Translations under genes and position numbers: made by a program
The notes under the pieces: generated by a model
The model's database searches: none
What the model was told of the DNA's origin: nothing
Seen by the model: the letters and a program-made list of their open reading frames with translations, nothing else
Assembly: GCF_023887685.1 (NCBI RefSeq)
Contig: NZ_JAMWMR010000018.1
Location: 1 to 64,000, forward strand
Direction of reading: 5' to 3'
Length of the DNA: 64,000 nt
Source of the DNA: Streptomyces macrolidinus
GTDB lineage: Bacteria > Actinomycetota > Actinomycetes > Streptomycetales > Streptomycetaceae
Part shown: positions 35,487 to 46,082 of the stretch, in pieces
Layout: each line of letters opens with the position of its first letter
Numbering within the stretch: position 1 is the first letter of the stretch

Positions 35487-35608
35487 GCGGGATCAACTCC
35501 GTTGGGGTGAGGGAGGGTTCGGGCGTGCGGTGGCATTGCCGCGGCCGTCTTGGCGGGGCGGGGCGGTGCACTTCCGCTGTGTGTGCGTTGCGTCACCGAC
35601 GGTAGGGC

Positions 35609-35627
35609 TAACTGTTAATGCACTGCA
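35609..35627. promoter_or_regulatory. Adjacent dyads in the ATPase / Xre regulator divergent region
   Basis: TAACTGTTA (35609-35617) and TGCACTGCA (35619-35627) are two 9-nt palindromes side by side, about 65-80 nt upstream of the Xre gene. They form a candidate operator in a 203-nt gap otherwise without genes. Confidence 0.4.
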
Positions 35628-35689
35628 AGCGGGTCGCGTAATCTGACGCCGAACGAGTTGAGTTGACCGGCGCGTCGGAGGGGACATCG

Positions 35690-36532
35690 ATGCCATTGAG
35701 GCCCGAGCCAACGGCACGTCAGTTGCGCTTGGCTGTCGAGTTACGCAGACTCCGCGATGCGGCAGGGCTCACGGCGCGGGAGGCGGCGAGACTGCTCGGG
35801 GTGAGCCCTCCGCACATCAGCCAGATCGAGTCAGGCCTCACCGGCGTGAGCGAGAATCGGCTGCGCCGCCTGGCCGCCAACTACTCCTGCACGGACGAGG
35901 AGTTGATCGAGGCACTGGTAGCCATGGCGACCGACCGGACGCGGGGTTGGTGGGAGGACTACCGGGAGCTGCTGCCCACACCGTTCCTCGACCTCGCGGA
36001 GTTGGAGCACCATGCCACCTTCCTCCAGGAGGTGCAGTTCCTCTTCGTCCCCGGGCCACTCCAGACAGAGGACTACGCACGCGCTGTCTTCTCCTACCGG
36101 ATCCCTGAACTGCCGGTGGACGAGATCGAGTTGCGCGTGCGTCACCGGATGCAACGCAAGACGGCCGTCGCAGGCACTCCGTACGAGGCCGTCATCCACG
36201 AGGCCGCACTGCGCATCATGGTCAACGACCGCAGCGCATCACGCGCTCAACTCGCCTACCTCTTGGAGCGCTCCGAGGCCGAGCACGTCACTGTGCGCGT
36301 CATTCCCTTCCAGTTGGAGGGGTTCGCCGGGGCTGCGAGTGCCATGACATACGCGGGTGGCGCCGCCCGGAAGCTGGATACGGTCGTACACGACGGTCCT
36401 CATGGAACGGCGTTCATCAACTCCGAAGCCCAACTCGTTGCCTTTCGAACGCTCTTCCATAGAGTGAAGGGCGTATCGCTCGATCCCGAGCGCTCGCGTG
36501 ACTTCATCCACAGGTTGGCGAAAGAGCTGTGA
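35690..36532 (+). CDS. Xre-family regulator with DUF5753 domain (Scr1/WhiJ type)
   Basis: This 280-residue protein has a helix-turn-helix at about residues 10-65 (LRRLRDAAGLTAREAARLLGVSPPHISQIESG) followed by DUF5753. The latter shows FVPGPLQTEDYARAVF, VRHRMQRKTAV, EAALRIMVNDR and VRVIPFQLEG. It is the better conserved of the two such regulators here, with the canonical LQTxxYA core. ATG at 35690 is preceded by GGAGGGG. The stop overlaps the DUF397 start as GTGA. It sits between the two inverted peptide operons, so it could control them, though no evidence shows this. Confidence 0.92.
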   Translation: MPLRPEPTARQLRLAVELRRLRDAAGLTAREAARLLGVSPPHISQIESGLTGVSENRLRRLAANYSCTDEELIEALVAMATDRTRGWWEDYRELLPTPFLDLAELEHHATFLQEVQFLFVPGPLQTEDYARAVFSYRIPELPVDEIELRVRHRMQRKTAVAGTPYEAVIHEAALRIMVNDRSASRAQLAYLLERSEAEHVTVRVIPFQLEGFAGAASAMTYAGGAARKLDTVVHDGPHGTAFINSEAQLVAFRTLFHRVKGVSLDPERSRDFIHRLAKEL

Positions 36533-36750
36533 GACACCCCATGCGCACCCCCGACAACTGGCGGAAGTCGTCCTACTCCGGTCCCGGCGACGGAAACTCG
36601 TGCGTCGAGATCGCAACCACTCGCGCCCTCGTAGCCATCCGCGACTCCAAGGACCCAGCCCAAGGCGCCCTCGCCTTTCCGCCCGCGGGCTTCACCCTCT
36701 TCATCGAGTCGCTGAAGAACGCGCCGCATCTGGTGTCCAAGTTCGACTGA
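36529..36750 (+). CDS. DUF397 protein
   Basis: This 73-residue protein has NWRKSSYSGPGDGNSCVEIA, AIRDSKDP and a C-terminal FIESLKN, the DUF397 pattern. GTG at 36529 overlaps the regulator's TGA (GTGA), and an in-frame ATG at 36541 could be used instead. It forms the usual pair with the Xre/DUF5753 protein upstream. It is clearly diverged from the two copies at 19 kb. Confidence 0.9.
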   Translation: MRHPMRTPDNWRKSSYSGPGDGNSCVEIATTRALVAIRDSKDPAQGALAFPPAGFTLFIESLKNAPHLVSKFD

Positions 36751-36876
36751 TACAGATCACTCTTGGGCAGCCGAGCAGATCTCAGGGTGATCCCACAGGA
36801 TTCGTCGGACCGCGGGCACCCCGGCGCGCTAGCGTCGGGCACGCTGTGTCGTCCACGCGTAACCGAGGAGAATCCT

Positions 36877-37425
36877 GTGGCATCGTCTTGCAGCCCGGAG
36901 TACGCCCCCGCGGGGGATGTAGGTGCGGCGCTCATGGTGGTCGACTCCCAACTCAAGGCCATCTACGACGGCAAGGCGGAGACCGACCCCGAACAGCGGC
37001 AGTTGCGCGAGCAGTTCATGGCGTCGCTCGGCCCCGACGACGTGGACGACCTGTTGGACGGCGTGTGCACGCTCATCTACATGTTCATGCAGTGGCTGCG
37101 GAGGGCCTACGAGGACCACGACAGGGACGTCATCGAGTACGTCGTCCCCAGCTTCGTGGCGTCGTTGCGCATGATGCCGAAGAGCATCCGTCCCGAGGTC
37201 ATCCCCACCATGACCGGCCTGGTCGTCGCGGCCGGCACCGGTCTCAGCCCCAACCTGTGGCGCAAGCAGTACGGCGACTGGACCGGCGCCGAGATGAATC
37301 CCCTGGAAGCCACGGCCTTCCTGCTCGCGGAGCACATCAACCGGCTCACCGACGACCACGACTTCGCCACCCGCATGATCACCAACGCACTGTCCCACTC
37401 GTCGCGAGGCGCCTCGTCGGCGTGA
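36877..37425 (+). CDS. Hypothetical helical protein
   Basis: This 182-residue protein is of unknown family. It is predicted mostly alpha-helical, with an acidic first half (DPEQRQLREQFMASLGPDDVDDLLDG), a hydrophobic helix (VCTLIYMFMQWLRR) and VIPTMTGLVVAAGTGLSPNLWRK in the centre. The hydrophobic parts look buried rather than membrane-spanning. GTG at 36877 follows GAGGAG at good spacing, so the upstream frame to 36763 is not used. It follows the DUF397 gene by 126 nt, and may form a unit with it. Confidence 0.7.
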   Translation: MASSCSPEYAPAGDVGAALMVVDSQLKAIYDGKAETDPEQRQLREQFMASLGPDDVDDLLDGVCTLIYMFMQWLRRAYEDHDRDVIEYVVPSFVASLRMMPKSIRPEVIPTMTGLVVAAGTGLSPNLWRKQYGDWTGAEMNPLEATAFLLAEHINRLTDDHDFATRMITNALSHSSRGASSA

Positions 37426-37470
37426 CCAAGCTCCGACGCCATCCCGCAGAGCGGGTGGACAAGGCCCGGC

Positions 37471-37974
37471 TCAGTCGCCGCGCGTGCCGTCGATCAGTTC
37501 GCGCAGGATGTCCAAGTGGCCGTTGTGGCGGGCCGTTTCCTCGATCAGGTGGTGGAGGATCCAGCGCAGGTCGACATGGAGGCCGTCGCGCACCGGGCGC
37601 TTCGCCGTGGCGTCCAGGGCCTGGGAGCTGACCAACTCGCGGTAGCGCGCGCTCTGTTCGTCGTACTCGTCCAGCAGCTCGGCCAGCGGACGCTCGACCG
37701 CGATCCGCATCTCGCGGTCCGGGTCCTCCTCCGTCCACGGCCCCTCGTCCTCCTCCCCGAGGAACACCACCTGCAGCCAGTAGTACTCGACCCAGCGCAG
37801 ATGGCTGATCAGCCCGCTCAGGGTCATCAGCGGGGAGCCGGGCAGCGGCGCCGCGACGGCACCCTCCGCGGAGACGCCCTCGCACTTGGCGCGGGCGGTG
37901 GCGCGGGCGTAGTCGAGGAAGGTGGTCAGTTGTGTGCGCTCGTCCCAAGCGGGAGGCGTGTCGGTTCGTATCAT
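37471..37974 (-). CDS. DinB/DUF664-family protein
   Basis: This 167-residue four-helix protein of the DinB superfamily (DUF664 type) has the metal-binding histidines expected in ISHLRWVEYYW and ILHHLIEETARHNGHLD. WDERTQLTTFLDYARAT at the start and the HLI-x-ET-x-RH-x-GHLD end are strong family markers. Actinobacterial members are thiol (mycothiol or bacillithiol) dependent transferases, which fits with mshB in this genome. ATG at 37974 is chosen; ATG at 37986 is also possible and neither has a good ribosome site. Confidence 0.88.
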   Translation of the reverse strand: MIRTDTPPAWDERTQLTTFLDYARATARAKCEGVSAEGAVAAPLPGSPLMTLSGLISHLRWVEYYWLQVVFLGEEDEGPWTEEDPDREMRIAVERPLAELLDEYDEQSARYRELVSSQALDATAKRPVRDGLHVDLRWILHHLIEETARHNGHLDILRELIDGTRGD

Positions 37975-38075
37975 CGAGAGGAGCATCCCGGAATCGCGGC
38001 GGGGAAGTCGAGCCAATATCGAGGTGCGGGACGGGAGTCAGCCCTCCCTGTGCACGTTGCCAGCACCCCGCCGCG

Positions 38076-39263
<1,188 letters not shown>

Positions 39264-39275
39264 TGCGCGCCCTCC

Positions 39276-40328
39276 CTACCGCAGCCGGGGCTTGATCTGC
39301 TCGACGAAGATGGTCTGCTTCTGCTCGGCCGTGAGATGGCATGCCCCGCCCCGCCCCGGCGGCAGCAACGGCAGTTCGTCCACGCACCGCGCCCCGCCCA
39401 CCTCGCCCTGGAAGGCGCACCGCGGGTGGAAGCGGCAACCGGACGGCGGGTTCAGCAGCGACGGCGGCGTCCCCGGGATCGGGGTGAGCGCGGCGCCGAG
39501 GTCGGAGTCCAGGCGCGGCATGGAGTTCAACAGGCCCCATGTGTAAGGGTGTTGGGGCGACCGAAGCACGTCGTGCACCGTGCCGCGCTCGACCGCTCCC
39601 CCGGCGTACATCACCATGATGTCGTCGGCCACGTCGGCGATGACCCCGAGGTCATGGGTGATGAAGATGATCGCCGAACCGAACTCCTGCTGAAGGTCCT
39701 TGAGCAGATCGAGGATCTGCGCCTGCACGGTAACGTCCAGCGCCGTGGTCGGCTCGTCGGCGATCAGCAGGTCGGGGTCGCACACCAGCGCCATGGCGAT
39801 CATCGCGCGCTGCCGCATACCGCCGGAGAACTGGTGCGGATACTCCTTCGCCCGCTCCTTGGGGTTGGGGATGCCGACCTTGCCGAGCATCTCCACCGCC
39901 CGCTGCCAGGCCGCCTTCTTCGAGGCCCCGGTGTGCTTCATGAACGGCTCGGCGATCTGCCGGCCCACCGTGTAGTACGGCGACAGGGCGGTCAGCGGGT
40001 CCTGGAAGATCATCGCGACCTTGTTCCCGCGCAGCTTCTCCAGCTCGGACTCGCGGGCGGTGATCAACTCCTGTCCGTCCAGCACGATCTCGCCGTCGAT
40101 CGTGGTGAACATCGGGTTGTGCAGCCCGAGTATGGTCAGGTTGGTCACCGACTTGCCGGAGCCCGACTCCCCCACGATGCCGAGGGTCCGGCCTCGTTCG
40201 AGGTCGAAGGAGAGCCCGCTGACCGCGCGGACGACGCCGTCCTCGGTCGTGAAGCTGACATGCAGGTCCCGCACCGACAGGAAGGCACCCTCGCCGGAGT
40301 CGTCTGGTTCCTTGGTCACAGTGGTCAC
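39276..40328 (-). CDS. bldKD: Peptide ABC transporter ATPase, DppD class (bldK-like operon)
   Basis: This 350-residue ATPase has Walker [10 protein letters not shown], signature [10 protein letters not shown], Walker [15 protein letters not shown] and the C-terminal [11 protein letters not shown] cysteine block. It is nearly collinear with the ATPase at 32832. It lies 9 nt after the upstream permease gene and 12 nt before the DppF-class gene, so it is in one transcript. It energises import of the peptide captured by the lipoprotein at 41409. Confidence 0.87.
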   Translation of the reverse strand: MTTVTKEPDDSGEGAFLSVRDLHVSFTTEDGVVRAVSGLSFDLERGRTLGIVGESGSGKSVTNLTILGLHNPMFTTIDGEIVLDGQELITARESELEKLRGNKVAMIFQDPLTALSPYYTVGRQIAEPFMKHTGASKKAAWQRAVEMLGKVGIPNPKERAKEYPHQFSGGMRQRAMIAMALVCDPDLLIADEPTTALDVTVQAQILDLLKDLQQEFGSAIIFITHDLGVIADVADDIMVMYAGGAVERGTVHDVLRSPQHPYTWGLLNSMPRLDSDLGAALTPIPGTPPSLLNPPSGCRFHPRCAFQGEVGGARCVDELPLLPPGRGGACHLTAEQKQTIFVEQIKPRLR

Positions 40329-40337
40329 GGAGTGCTC

Positions 40338-41318
40338 CTAGGAGAGCCGTACGCGCGGGTCGATGAACGCGTAGCAGGTATCCACGATGATGTTGAACAG
40401 CAGGATCATGGTGGCGGCGAACAGCATCACACCGAGCAGCAGCGGCAGATCACTGAAGAACACCGACTGTACGGCGAGTTGGCCGATCCCCGGCAGACCG
40501 AAAGTGGTCTCGGTGATGATCGCGCCGCCCAGCAGCGAGCCGAGGTCGATGCCGAAGATGGTGACGACGGGGATCAGCGAACCGCGCCAGGCGTAGCGGA
40601 AGAAGACGTACCGCCGCGACATGCCCTTGGCGCGGGCGGTGCGCACATGTTCCTCCTGGAGCTGTTCGATCATCGAGGAGCGCGCCATACGGGTGTACTG
40701 CGCGGCGAAGATCGTGGACAGCACCACCCAGGGGATGAGCAGCCCCGAGAACCAACTCACCGGATCCGACGTCAGGTTGTGGTACGCGGGCTTTTCGAAC
40801 AGATGTGACTGGTAGACGAGGAGCGCGAGCGCCAGCGGGCCGAGGAAGTAGATCTGCATCGAGCTGATCACCATCGAACCGGCCGTGACCGTCTTGTCGA
40901 TCAGCGAGCCGCGCTTCCAGGCCGCCAGGAGTCCGGTGGCGAGGCCCGCCACCAGGAAGACGACGGCCGCGCCCAGGGTCAGCGAGACGGTGGTGGGCAG
41001 GCGGTCCATCAGGGTCGGCCAGACCGCCTCGTTGGTGTGGTACGAGTACCCGAAGCAGGGAGCCGGGCACGGGCCCTGGTCGAAGGAGTCGCTGCCCAGG
41101 ACGATGTTGTGCAGGAAGGTCAGGTACTGCTCGGGGATCGACTTGTCGAGGCCGAGCACATGGTGGATGTTCTCGATGTTGGCCGGCGTGCACGTCTTGC
41201 CGCAGATCAGCAGCGCCGGGTCCCGAGGCATCCCGAAGAACAGCAGGAACGTGACGACGCTCAGCAGGAAGAGGATGACGACGGCGCCGAGGGTCCGGCG
41301 TACGAGGAAGCGCAGCAT
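40338..41318 (-). CDS. bldKC: Peptide permease, DppB class (bldK-like operon)
   Basis: This 326-residue six-helix permease begins MLRFLVRRTLGAVVILFLLS. Its first extracytoplasmic loop has CGKTCTP and GPCPAPCFGYS, the same four-cysteine layout as the protein at 31799. The EAA loop is VRTARAKGMSRRYVFFRYAWRG, and it ends YAFIDPRVRLS. The paired cysteines may form disulfides near the binding-protein contact; that is an inference. It follows the binding-protein gene by 90 nt. Confidence 0.87.
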   Translation of the reverse strand: MLRFLVRRTLGAVVILFLLSVVTFLLFFGMPRDPALLICGKTCTPANIENIHHVLGLDKSIPEQYLTFLHNIVLGSDSFDQGPCPAPCFGYSYHTNEAVWPTLMDRLPTTVSLTLGAAVVFLVAGLATGLLAAWKRGSLIDKTVTAGSMVISSMQIYFLGPLALALLVYQSHLFEKPAYHNLTSDPVSWFSGLLIPWVVLSTIFAAQYTRMARSSMIEQLQEEHVRTARAKGMSRRYVFFRYAWRGSLIPVVTIFGIDLGSLLGGAIITETTFGLPGIGQLAVQSVFFSDLPLLLGVMLFAATMILLFNIIVDTCYAFIDPRVRLS

Positions 41319-41408
41319 GACAGGGCAGCTCTCAGACGTCAGCGGGCCGGGCGGTGCCCGGCGCGGCCCGTGGGACGGCCGCGCCGGAGACCGGGCGAAC
41401 GGACGGGG

Positions 41409-43217
41409 TTACTTGACGTACAGCCGGCGCGGGTCGATGCCGCCGAGCACGTCGTCGTAGGCGAGGCCGCCGACCTGGGAACCGGCGATCTGGACCTGCT
41501 TGTAGTAGCCGGTCGGCACCGCGTGCACGACCTCGGTGAGCAGGTACTTGTCCAGCTTCTCCCACTCGGTCGCGGCCTTCACCGGGTCGGTGATGGTGCT
41601 GATGCGGTCGATCTCGCTGTTCACATGGGCGTCGTTGACCTGCGGGTAGTTGTGCGCGCCGTCGGCGATCAGGCGCCCGTCGGTCGTCGGCGGGAGCACG
41701 GTCGATGCGGACGGCCAGTCGGCGCCCCACGAGGTGTGGAAGATGTCGAAGTTGTTGTGGATCTTGCTGACTTCGTCGAAGTAGGTCTCGGCCGGAAGCT
41801 CCTGGCGCTGCACGTCGAAGCCCGCCTTCTTCAGCCCCTCGGCCATGGCGGTGGAGTACTGCTGCCCCTCAGGGGTGTTGACGTAGGCGAAGGTCAGCTT
41901 CATGCCGGACTTGCCGGCCTCCTCCAGCAGCTTCTTGGCCTTGGCCGGGTCACCCGCGGGCTTCTTCTTCTTGCCGAACGGGTCGAAGGTGGGGTCGTAG
42001 CCACTGACGGTCGGGCTGATCAGGCCGCCCGCGACCTCCATGGCCGCCTCGCCGCCGTAGGCGCGGACGAACGGGGTGACGGGCAGGGCGTAGGCGATGG
42101 CCTCGCGGACCTTCTTGTCCTTCAGCTCCGGCTTGCTCATGTTGATGTTGATCTGGCCCACATAGGGCTGGTAGCCCGCGACCGTACGGGACTTCATCTT
42201 GGGGTCGCTGAGAACCCGCGAGAGGTTGCCCGCGTCGACCTGGTTCTGCAGGCTGACGCCCTTCCGGTCGACCCCGCTGTCCGCGATGAGCGCCTTGGTG
42301 GACATCTCGTACTGCTGGTTGAAGGTGACGTTGAACCGGTCCACGTACTGATGGCGGATCGGGTCCGTCTTCGGGTCCCACTGGTCGTTCTTGACGAGCA
42401 CCATCGACTTGCCGGACTTGAACGACTGGATCTTGTACGGTCCGGTCGCCAGCGGCGCCCGGTCGTACTTCTCCTTGGTGTCGCCCTTCTCCTCCACGAT
42501 GGAGTAGCCCGTCATGGCGAGCGCGTACGGCAGGTCGGTGACGGGCTTCTTGAAGTGGAAGACGACGGTGTGCTCGTCCGGCGTCTCGAGGACGCTGTCC
42601 GGCAGATGCTTGCCCTGGTACGGGCCGTCCGGCAGCAGCTTGCGGTAGTCGGTCCCGGCGGTGTCGGCCATCCACTGCTGGAGGTAGGTCGGGCCCTTGG
42701 TGAGGAAGGGCGCGAAGAGCCGCTCGAAGCTGTGACGGACGTCCTTGGACGTGATCGTGGCGCCGTCCTGGAACTTGATGCCCTCCTTGAGGGTGTACTT
42801 CCAGGTCCGGCCGCCGTCGGACACGGTGCCGGAGTCGGTGGCCAGGTCGCCGACGACCTCGTGCTTGCCGCCGTCGTCGCTGGTCGCCTTGTAGCCGGTC
42901 AGACCCCGGTGCAGCAGCGGGGCCAACGTGGCCTCGGCGAAGGTGTAGATCTGGGCCGGGTCCAGGTGGGCGGGGCTGTCGCGCTCCAGGAACTCCATGG
43001 TGCCGCCGCTCTTGGCGCCGGGGACGGGGGCGGCGGGACCGGTGGAGGCCGCCACGTCGCCGAACTTGATCAAGGCCTGCTGGCGCTTGGCGTTGGTGTC
43101 GTCCTTCTTGTGGTTGTCGCCGCCGCTGCTGCCGCCCTTGCTGCAACCGGAGAGCACGAGCGCTCCGGCCGCGAGCACCGAGACCGCGGCGTAGACATGG
43201 CGTCCGCCCCTACTCAT
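41409..43217 (-). CDS. bldKB: Peptide-binding lipoprotein (bldKB-like)
   Basis: This 602-residue family 5 solute-binding lipoprotein has signal peptide VYAAVSVLAAGALVLSGC with the lipobox cysteine at about residue 24. A Lys/Gly/Ser-rich tether follows. The mature fold contains HLDPAQIYTF, TITSKDVRHSFERLF and ATGPYKIQSFKSGKSMVLVK. In S. coelicolor the BldKB protein captures an extracellular signal needed for aerial growth; this gene is the positional counterpart. It is Sec-exported, unlike the Tat-dependent paralog at 29913. ATG at 43217 is preferred; an in-frame GTG sits immediately before it. Confidence 0.87.
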   Translation of the reverse strand: MSRGGRHVYAAVSVLAAGALVLSGCSKGGSSGGDNHKKDDTNAKRQQALIKFGDVAASTGPAAPVPGAKSGGTMEFLERDSPAHLDPAQIYTFAEATLAPLLHRGLTGYKATSDDGGKHEVVGDLATDSGTVSDGGRTWKYTLKEGIKFQDGATITSKDVRHSFERLFAPFLTKGPTYLQQWMADTAGTDYRKLLPDGPYQGKHLPDSVLETPDEHTVVFHFKKPVTDLPYALAMTGYSIVEEKGDTKEKYDRAPLATGPYKIQSFKSGKSMVLVKNDQWDPKTDPIRHQYVDRFNVTFNQQYEMSTKALIADSGVDRKGVSLQNQVDAGNLSRVLSDPKMKSRTVAGYQPYVGQININMSKPELKDKKVREAIAYALPVTPFVRAYGGEAAMEVAGGLISPTVSGYDPTFDPFGKKKKPAGDPAKAKKLLEEAGKSGMKLTFAYVNTPEGQQYSTAMAEGLKKAGFDVQRQELPAETYFDEVSKIHNNFDIFHTSWGADWPSASTVLPPTTDGRLIADGAHNYPQVNDAHVNSEIDRISTITDPVKAATEWEKLDKYLLTEVVHAVPTGYYKQVQIAGSQVGGLAYDDVLGGIDPRRLYVK

Positions 43218-43351
43218 CACTCAGTTCCCACCCATCTGTTGTCACTCGTGCATACGAAGTGCCGTGACATGGCACGGAGTTGTGTGGAGTTGCTTGGACC
43301 TGCCGTGGGGTGTGCGGGGACGTGCGGCGCGTTGGCCCGCGAACTACGCGG

Positions 43352-44383
43352 TCAGCGCGCGGACTTGGGGTCGAAGGCGTCCCGGACCGAGTCGCCGAGC
43401 AGATTGAACGCGATGACGAAGATGATCATCGAGACGCCGGGGAAGAACATGTAGGTGATGTCGTTCTGGAGCACCAGCTCCGTCGACGCCTTGGCGAACA
43501 TCTGGCCCCAGTCGGGCGTCGGTTCGACGATTCCGACGCCGAGGAACGACAGGGCCGCCTCGGCCGTCACGAAGTTCGGCAGCAGATACGTGGACTGCAC
43601 CAGCAGCGGCGTCACCACGTTGGGCAGGATCTCCTTGCGGATGATGCGCTCGGAGGTCGCCCCGCTCACCCTGGCCGCCTCGATGAACTCCCGTTCGCGC
43701 AGGCTGAGGGTCGCCCCCCGCAGGATGCGGCCGAGGCTCATCCAGCCGAGGAGCCACTGCACGGCGATCAGCGCGACCACGCGTACATAGGTGGGTGTCT
43801 CGTCCCGCGGGCTGACGAAGAGGGAGACCACGACCGGCATGCTCGCGATGAAGAAGAGCTGCGCGGGGATGGCGAGCAGGAAGTCGATCAACCGGCCGAT
43901 GGCGAAGTCGGCCTTGCCGCCGAGATAGCCCGCCGTGACCCCGAGGACGATGCCGGTGAGGACCACCGCGACCGTGACCGTCAGCGAGATCATCAGCGAG
44001 GTGCGGATCCCGTAGATCAGCTTGGTGAAGACGTCGTAGCCGTTGCCGGGTTCGAGGCCGAACCAGAACTCACCGCTGATGCCGCCGTTGGGCTGGACCG
44101 GCACCCCGGCACTGTCGAACAGCTCGGGGCGCTCGTCCGCGTACACGGTGAACGGGTCCTTGCCGTACACCTTGGAGATCAGCGGTGCGAGCAGTCCGAT
44201 CAGGAAGAAGAAGCCCACGACGAAGGCGGAGACCACGCCGACACGGTCCCGCTTGAAGCGGATCCACATCAGCCGGCCGGGCGACCGGCCCTCCACCTGT
44301 CCGCCCTCGGGCCCCTTGCCCGGTTCCCGCTCACCGCCGACGACCGGTGTCCCACCGCCCTCTGCCTTCGGAGGGCTCGTCAT
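43352..44383 (-). CDS. bldKA: Peptide permease, DppC class (bldK-like operon)
   Basis: This 343-residue permease has a disordered, Gly/Glu-rich N-terminal tail of about 35 residues, then MWIRFKRDRVGVVSA, six helices and KVYGKDPFTVYADERPELF in the first outer loop. The EAA loop is REFIEAARVSGATSERIIRKEILPN, and it ends GDSVRDAFDPKSAR. First gene of the bldK-like operon. Its upstream region is bounded by the IS605 element only about 410 nt away. ATG at 44383 has no strong ribosome site. Confidence 0.87.
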   Translation of the reverse strand: MTSPPKAEGGGTPVVGGEREPGKGPEGGQVEGRSPGRLMWIRFKRDRVGVVSAFVVGFFFLIGLLAPLISKVYGKDPFTVYADERPELFDSAGVPVQPNGGISGEFWFGLEPGNGYDVFTKLIYGIRTSLMISLTVTVAVVLTGIVLGVTAGYLGGKADFAIGRLIDFLLAIPAQLFFIASMPVVVSLFVSPRDETPTYVRVVALIAVQWLLGWMSLGRILRGATLSLREREFIEAARVSGATSERIIRKEILPNVVTPLLVQSTYLLPNFVTAEAALSFLGVGIVEPTPDWGQMFAKASTELVLQNDITYMFFPGVSMIIFVIAFNLLGDSVRDAFDPKSAR

Positions 44384-44794
44384 GATGCGTCCAATGCATG
44401 CGTCCGTTTCAGAGGTACGCCGAGCCGATGGCCGCCCCAGGGCGCGGGCGGGCCACGGCTTGGACCACGTGGATCAGGAAGTGACGAACTGTCTGCCGGA
44501 CGACTGCTTATCGGTCGCCGCTGGCGACAAGTCCCAGGTGAACACGCGTAGTCGGCATTGGCGCCGCCTCCTTGACTCAACAGGTGCACGGACAGGAGGG
44601 GTTGACCGTCTGTCCCTCCGACACCCCTGACGGAGGGTCACACACCCCACCGGTGCTCGTGAGTCGATGCGCCGTCCCCGCGGCGCCTGACCCATTGACC
44701 CGAGCGTGTGCCCCACTATCTGCCATGAGCCAGGGACCGAACACCGTCTTTAGGTCTCGGTTCGATCACAGCTCACCTGCACATCAGCCGGAAT
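44384..44794 (-). promoter_or_regulatory. Upstream region of the bldK-like operon
   Basis: This 411-nt region has no gene. It contains a dyad GGACAG...CTGTCC (44590-44615) and a 7-bp hairpin, CCCTCCG with CGGAGGG (44614-44637). I cannot point to a convincing -35/-10 pair. Its far end is the insertion point of the IS element. Confidence 0.5.
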
Positions 44795-44930
44795 GTGACT
44801 CCTCCACCCTCTGAAGGGGGTGGCTTCTCGCTATGCCGGTTGGGCTTCGCGACGGACCAGCCCGGCCCGTAGAACGTTCAGGGCGCCCACTGTGTCGGCG
44901 TGCGCGTGGTGGCCGCAGGCGACGCAGTGG
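44775..44930 (-). ncRNA. Putative omega RNA (reRNA) of TnpB
   Basis: In active IS605-group elements a guide RNA is made from the 3' end of tnpB through the element end into flanking DNA. Here the scaffold would overlap the tnpB 3' end and the hairpin at 44802-44820. The guide would be read from the flank immediately beyond about 44795, that is, from bldK upstream DNA. Position and length are inferred from family knowledge, not visible as a gene. Confidence 0.3.
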
Positions 44931-46039
44931 AACTTCTCCTGTGTGGGCCGGTTCTCCTTGGCGGTGTGCCCGCATGCGGGGCACCGCCGGGAGGTGTTGC
45001 GGGGGTCCACGGCCATCACTTCCCGCCCGGCGCTTTCAGCCTTGGCGTTCAGGATCGCGAGGAACACCCCCCATCCGGCATCGGCGATCGAGCGGTTCAG
45101 CCCGGCCTTGGACGCGGCCCCGTTGGGCAGGAAGCGGCCCGGCCGGCCGGGGTCGGGCTTGGGTTCGGGAGCCCGGCTCATGTTGCGGATCCGGAGGTCT
45201 TCGTGCGCGATGAAGTCGTGTTCGCGTACGAGGTCGAGCGCGGCCTTGTGCGCGTGGTCCAGGCGCTGGCGGCGTACCTTGCGGTGCAGTCGGGCGACCT
45301 TCTCCACGGCCTTGCGGCGGCGTTTGCCGCCTCGCTTGCACCGGCTGAGCGCCTGTTGCGCTTCTTCGAGCTTCGCGGCGGCCTTGTGGCCATGACGCGG
45401 ATTGGGCACGAAGCGGCCGTTCGAGTCGGCGAGGAAGTTGGCTATGCCGAGATCGACGCCGACCACACTGCCCGCCCGGGGCAACGGCTCGGGCGCGGCC
45501 TGCTCGGCGGTCAGGATGACGTACCAGCGCTTGCCCTCACGCTTGACGGAGACAGTCTTGACCTTGCCGACGACCGGACGGTGCTGGTGCACCTTGACGT
45601 GCCCGACGCCCTGGAAGCGGACGGGGGTGACGGGGTCGTGCGGTGTGGAATCCCAGCGGCAGCCGTCCCCGTCCTTGGGGAAGTCCACGGTGTCGAACCG
45701 GCCGATACCCCGAAAGCGCGGATAGCCGGGCTTGTGACCGCCCTTGACGCGGCGGAAGAACGCGGCGAACGCCTTGTCCAGACGCCTGAGCGTCGCCTGC
45801 TGCGAGCTGAACGACCAGCGACCCTGACGCTCCGGATCGAACGCCCGGATCTCCTTGAGCTGAGCCGACTGGTCCCCGTACCGGACGCTGGTCTTGGATA
45901 CGTGCCGGTAGGCGTCGCGGCGTTCCTGCAAGGCGCCGTTGTAGAGCGAGCAGTGATCGCGCAGCATCTCGCCCAGCGCGACCGCCTGGCCCACGGTGGG
46001 CCGCATGAGGAACTTGTACGCACGGATCACCCGGCCCAC
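44831..46039 (-). CDS. tnpB: RNA-guided endonuclease TnpB (IS605 OrfB)
   Basis: This 402-residue protein has an N-terminal OrfB helix-turn-helix region and a RuvC-like nuclease. The catalytic triad is Asp196 in GVDLG, Glu280 in IAHEDL and Asp382 in HADTVGALNV. The four zinc-finger cysteines are Cys353 and Cys356 (CPACGH) and Cys372 and Cys375 (CVACGH). Length and all active-site residues are intact, so cleavage activity is likely. GTG at 46039 has AGGAAAGG upstream. TnpB proteins cut DNA matching an RNA guide next to a short motif and promote IS retention. Confidence 0.93.
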   Translation of the reverse strand: MGRVIRAYKFLMRPTVGQAVALGEMLRDHCSLYNGALQERRDAYRHVSKTSVRYGDQSAQLKEIRAFDPERQGRWSFSSQQATLRRLDKAFAAFFRRVKGGHKPGYPRFRGIGRFDTVDFPKDGDGCRWDSTPHDPVTPVRFQGVGHVKVHQHRPVVGKVKTVSVKREGKRWYVILTAEQAAPEPLPRAGSVVGVDLGIANFLADSNGRFVPNPRHGHKAAAKLEEAQQALSRCKRGGKRRRKAVEKVARLHRKVRRQRLDHAHKAALDLVREHDFIAHEDLRIRNMSRAPEPKPDPGRPGRFLPNGAASKAGLNRSIADAGWGVFLAILNAKAESAGREVMAVDPRNTSRRCPACGHTAKENRPTQEKFHCVACGHHAHADTVGALNVLRAGLVRREAQPA

Positions 46040-46082
46040 CCCCTTTCCTGGTCAGCCCGCTTGAGCTTACTACGCTTGGTGT

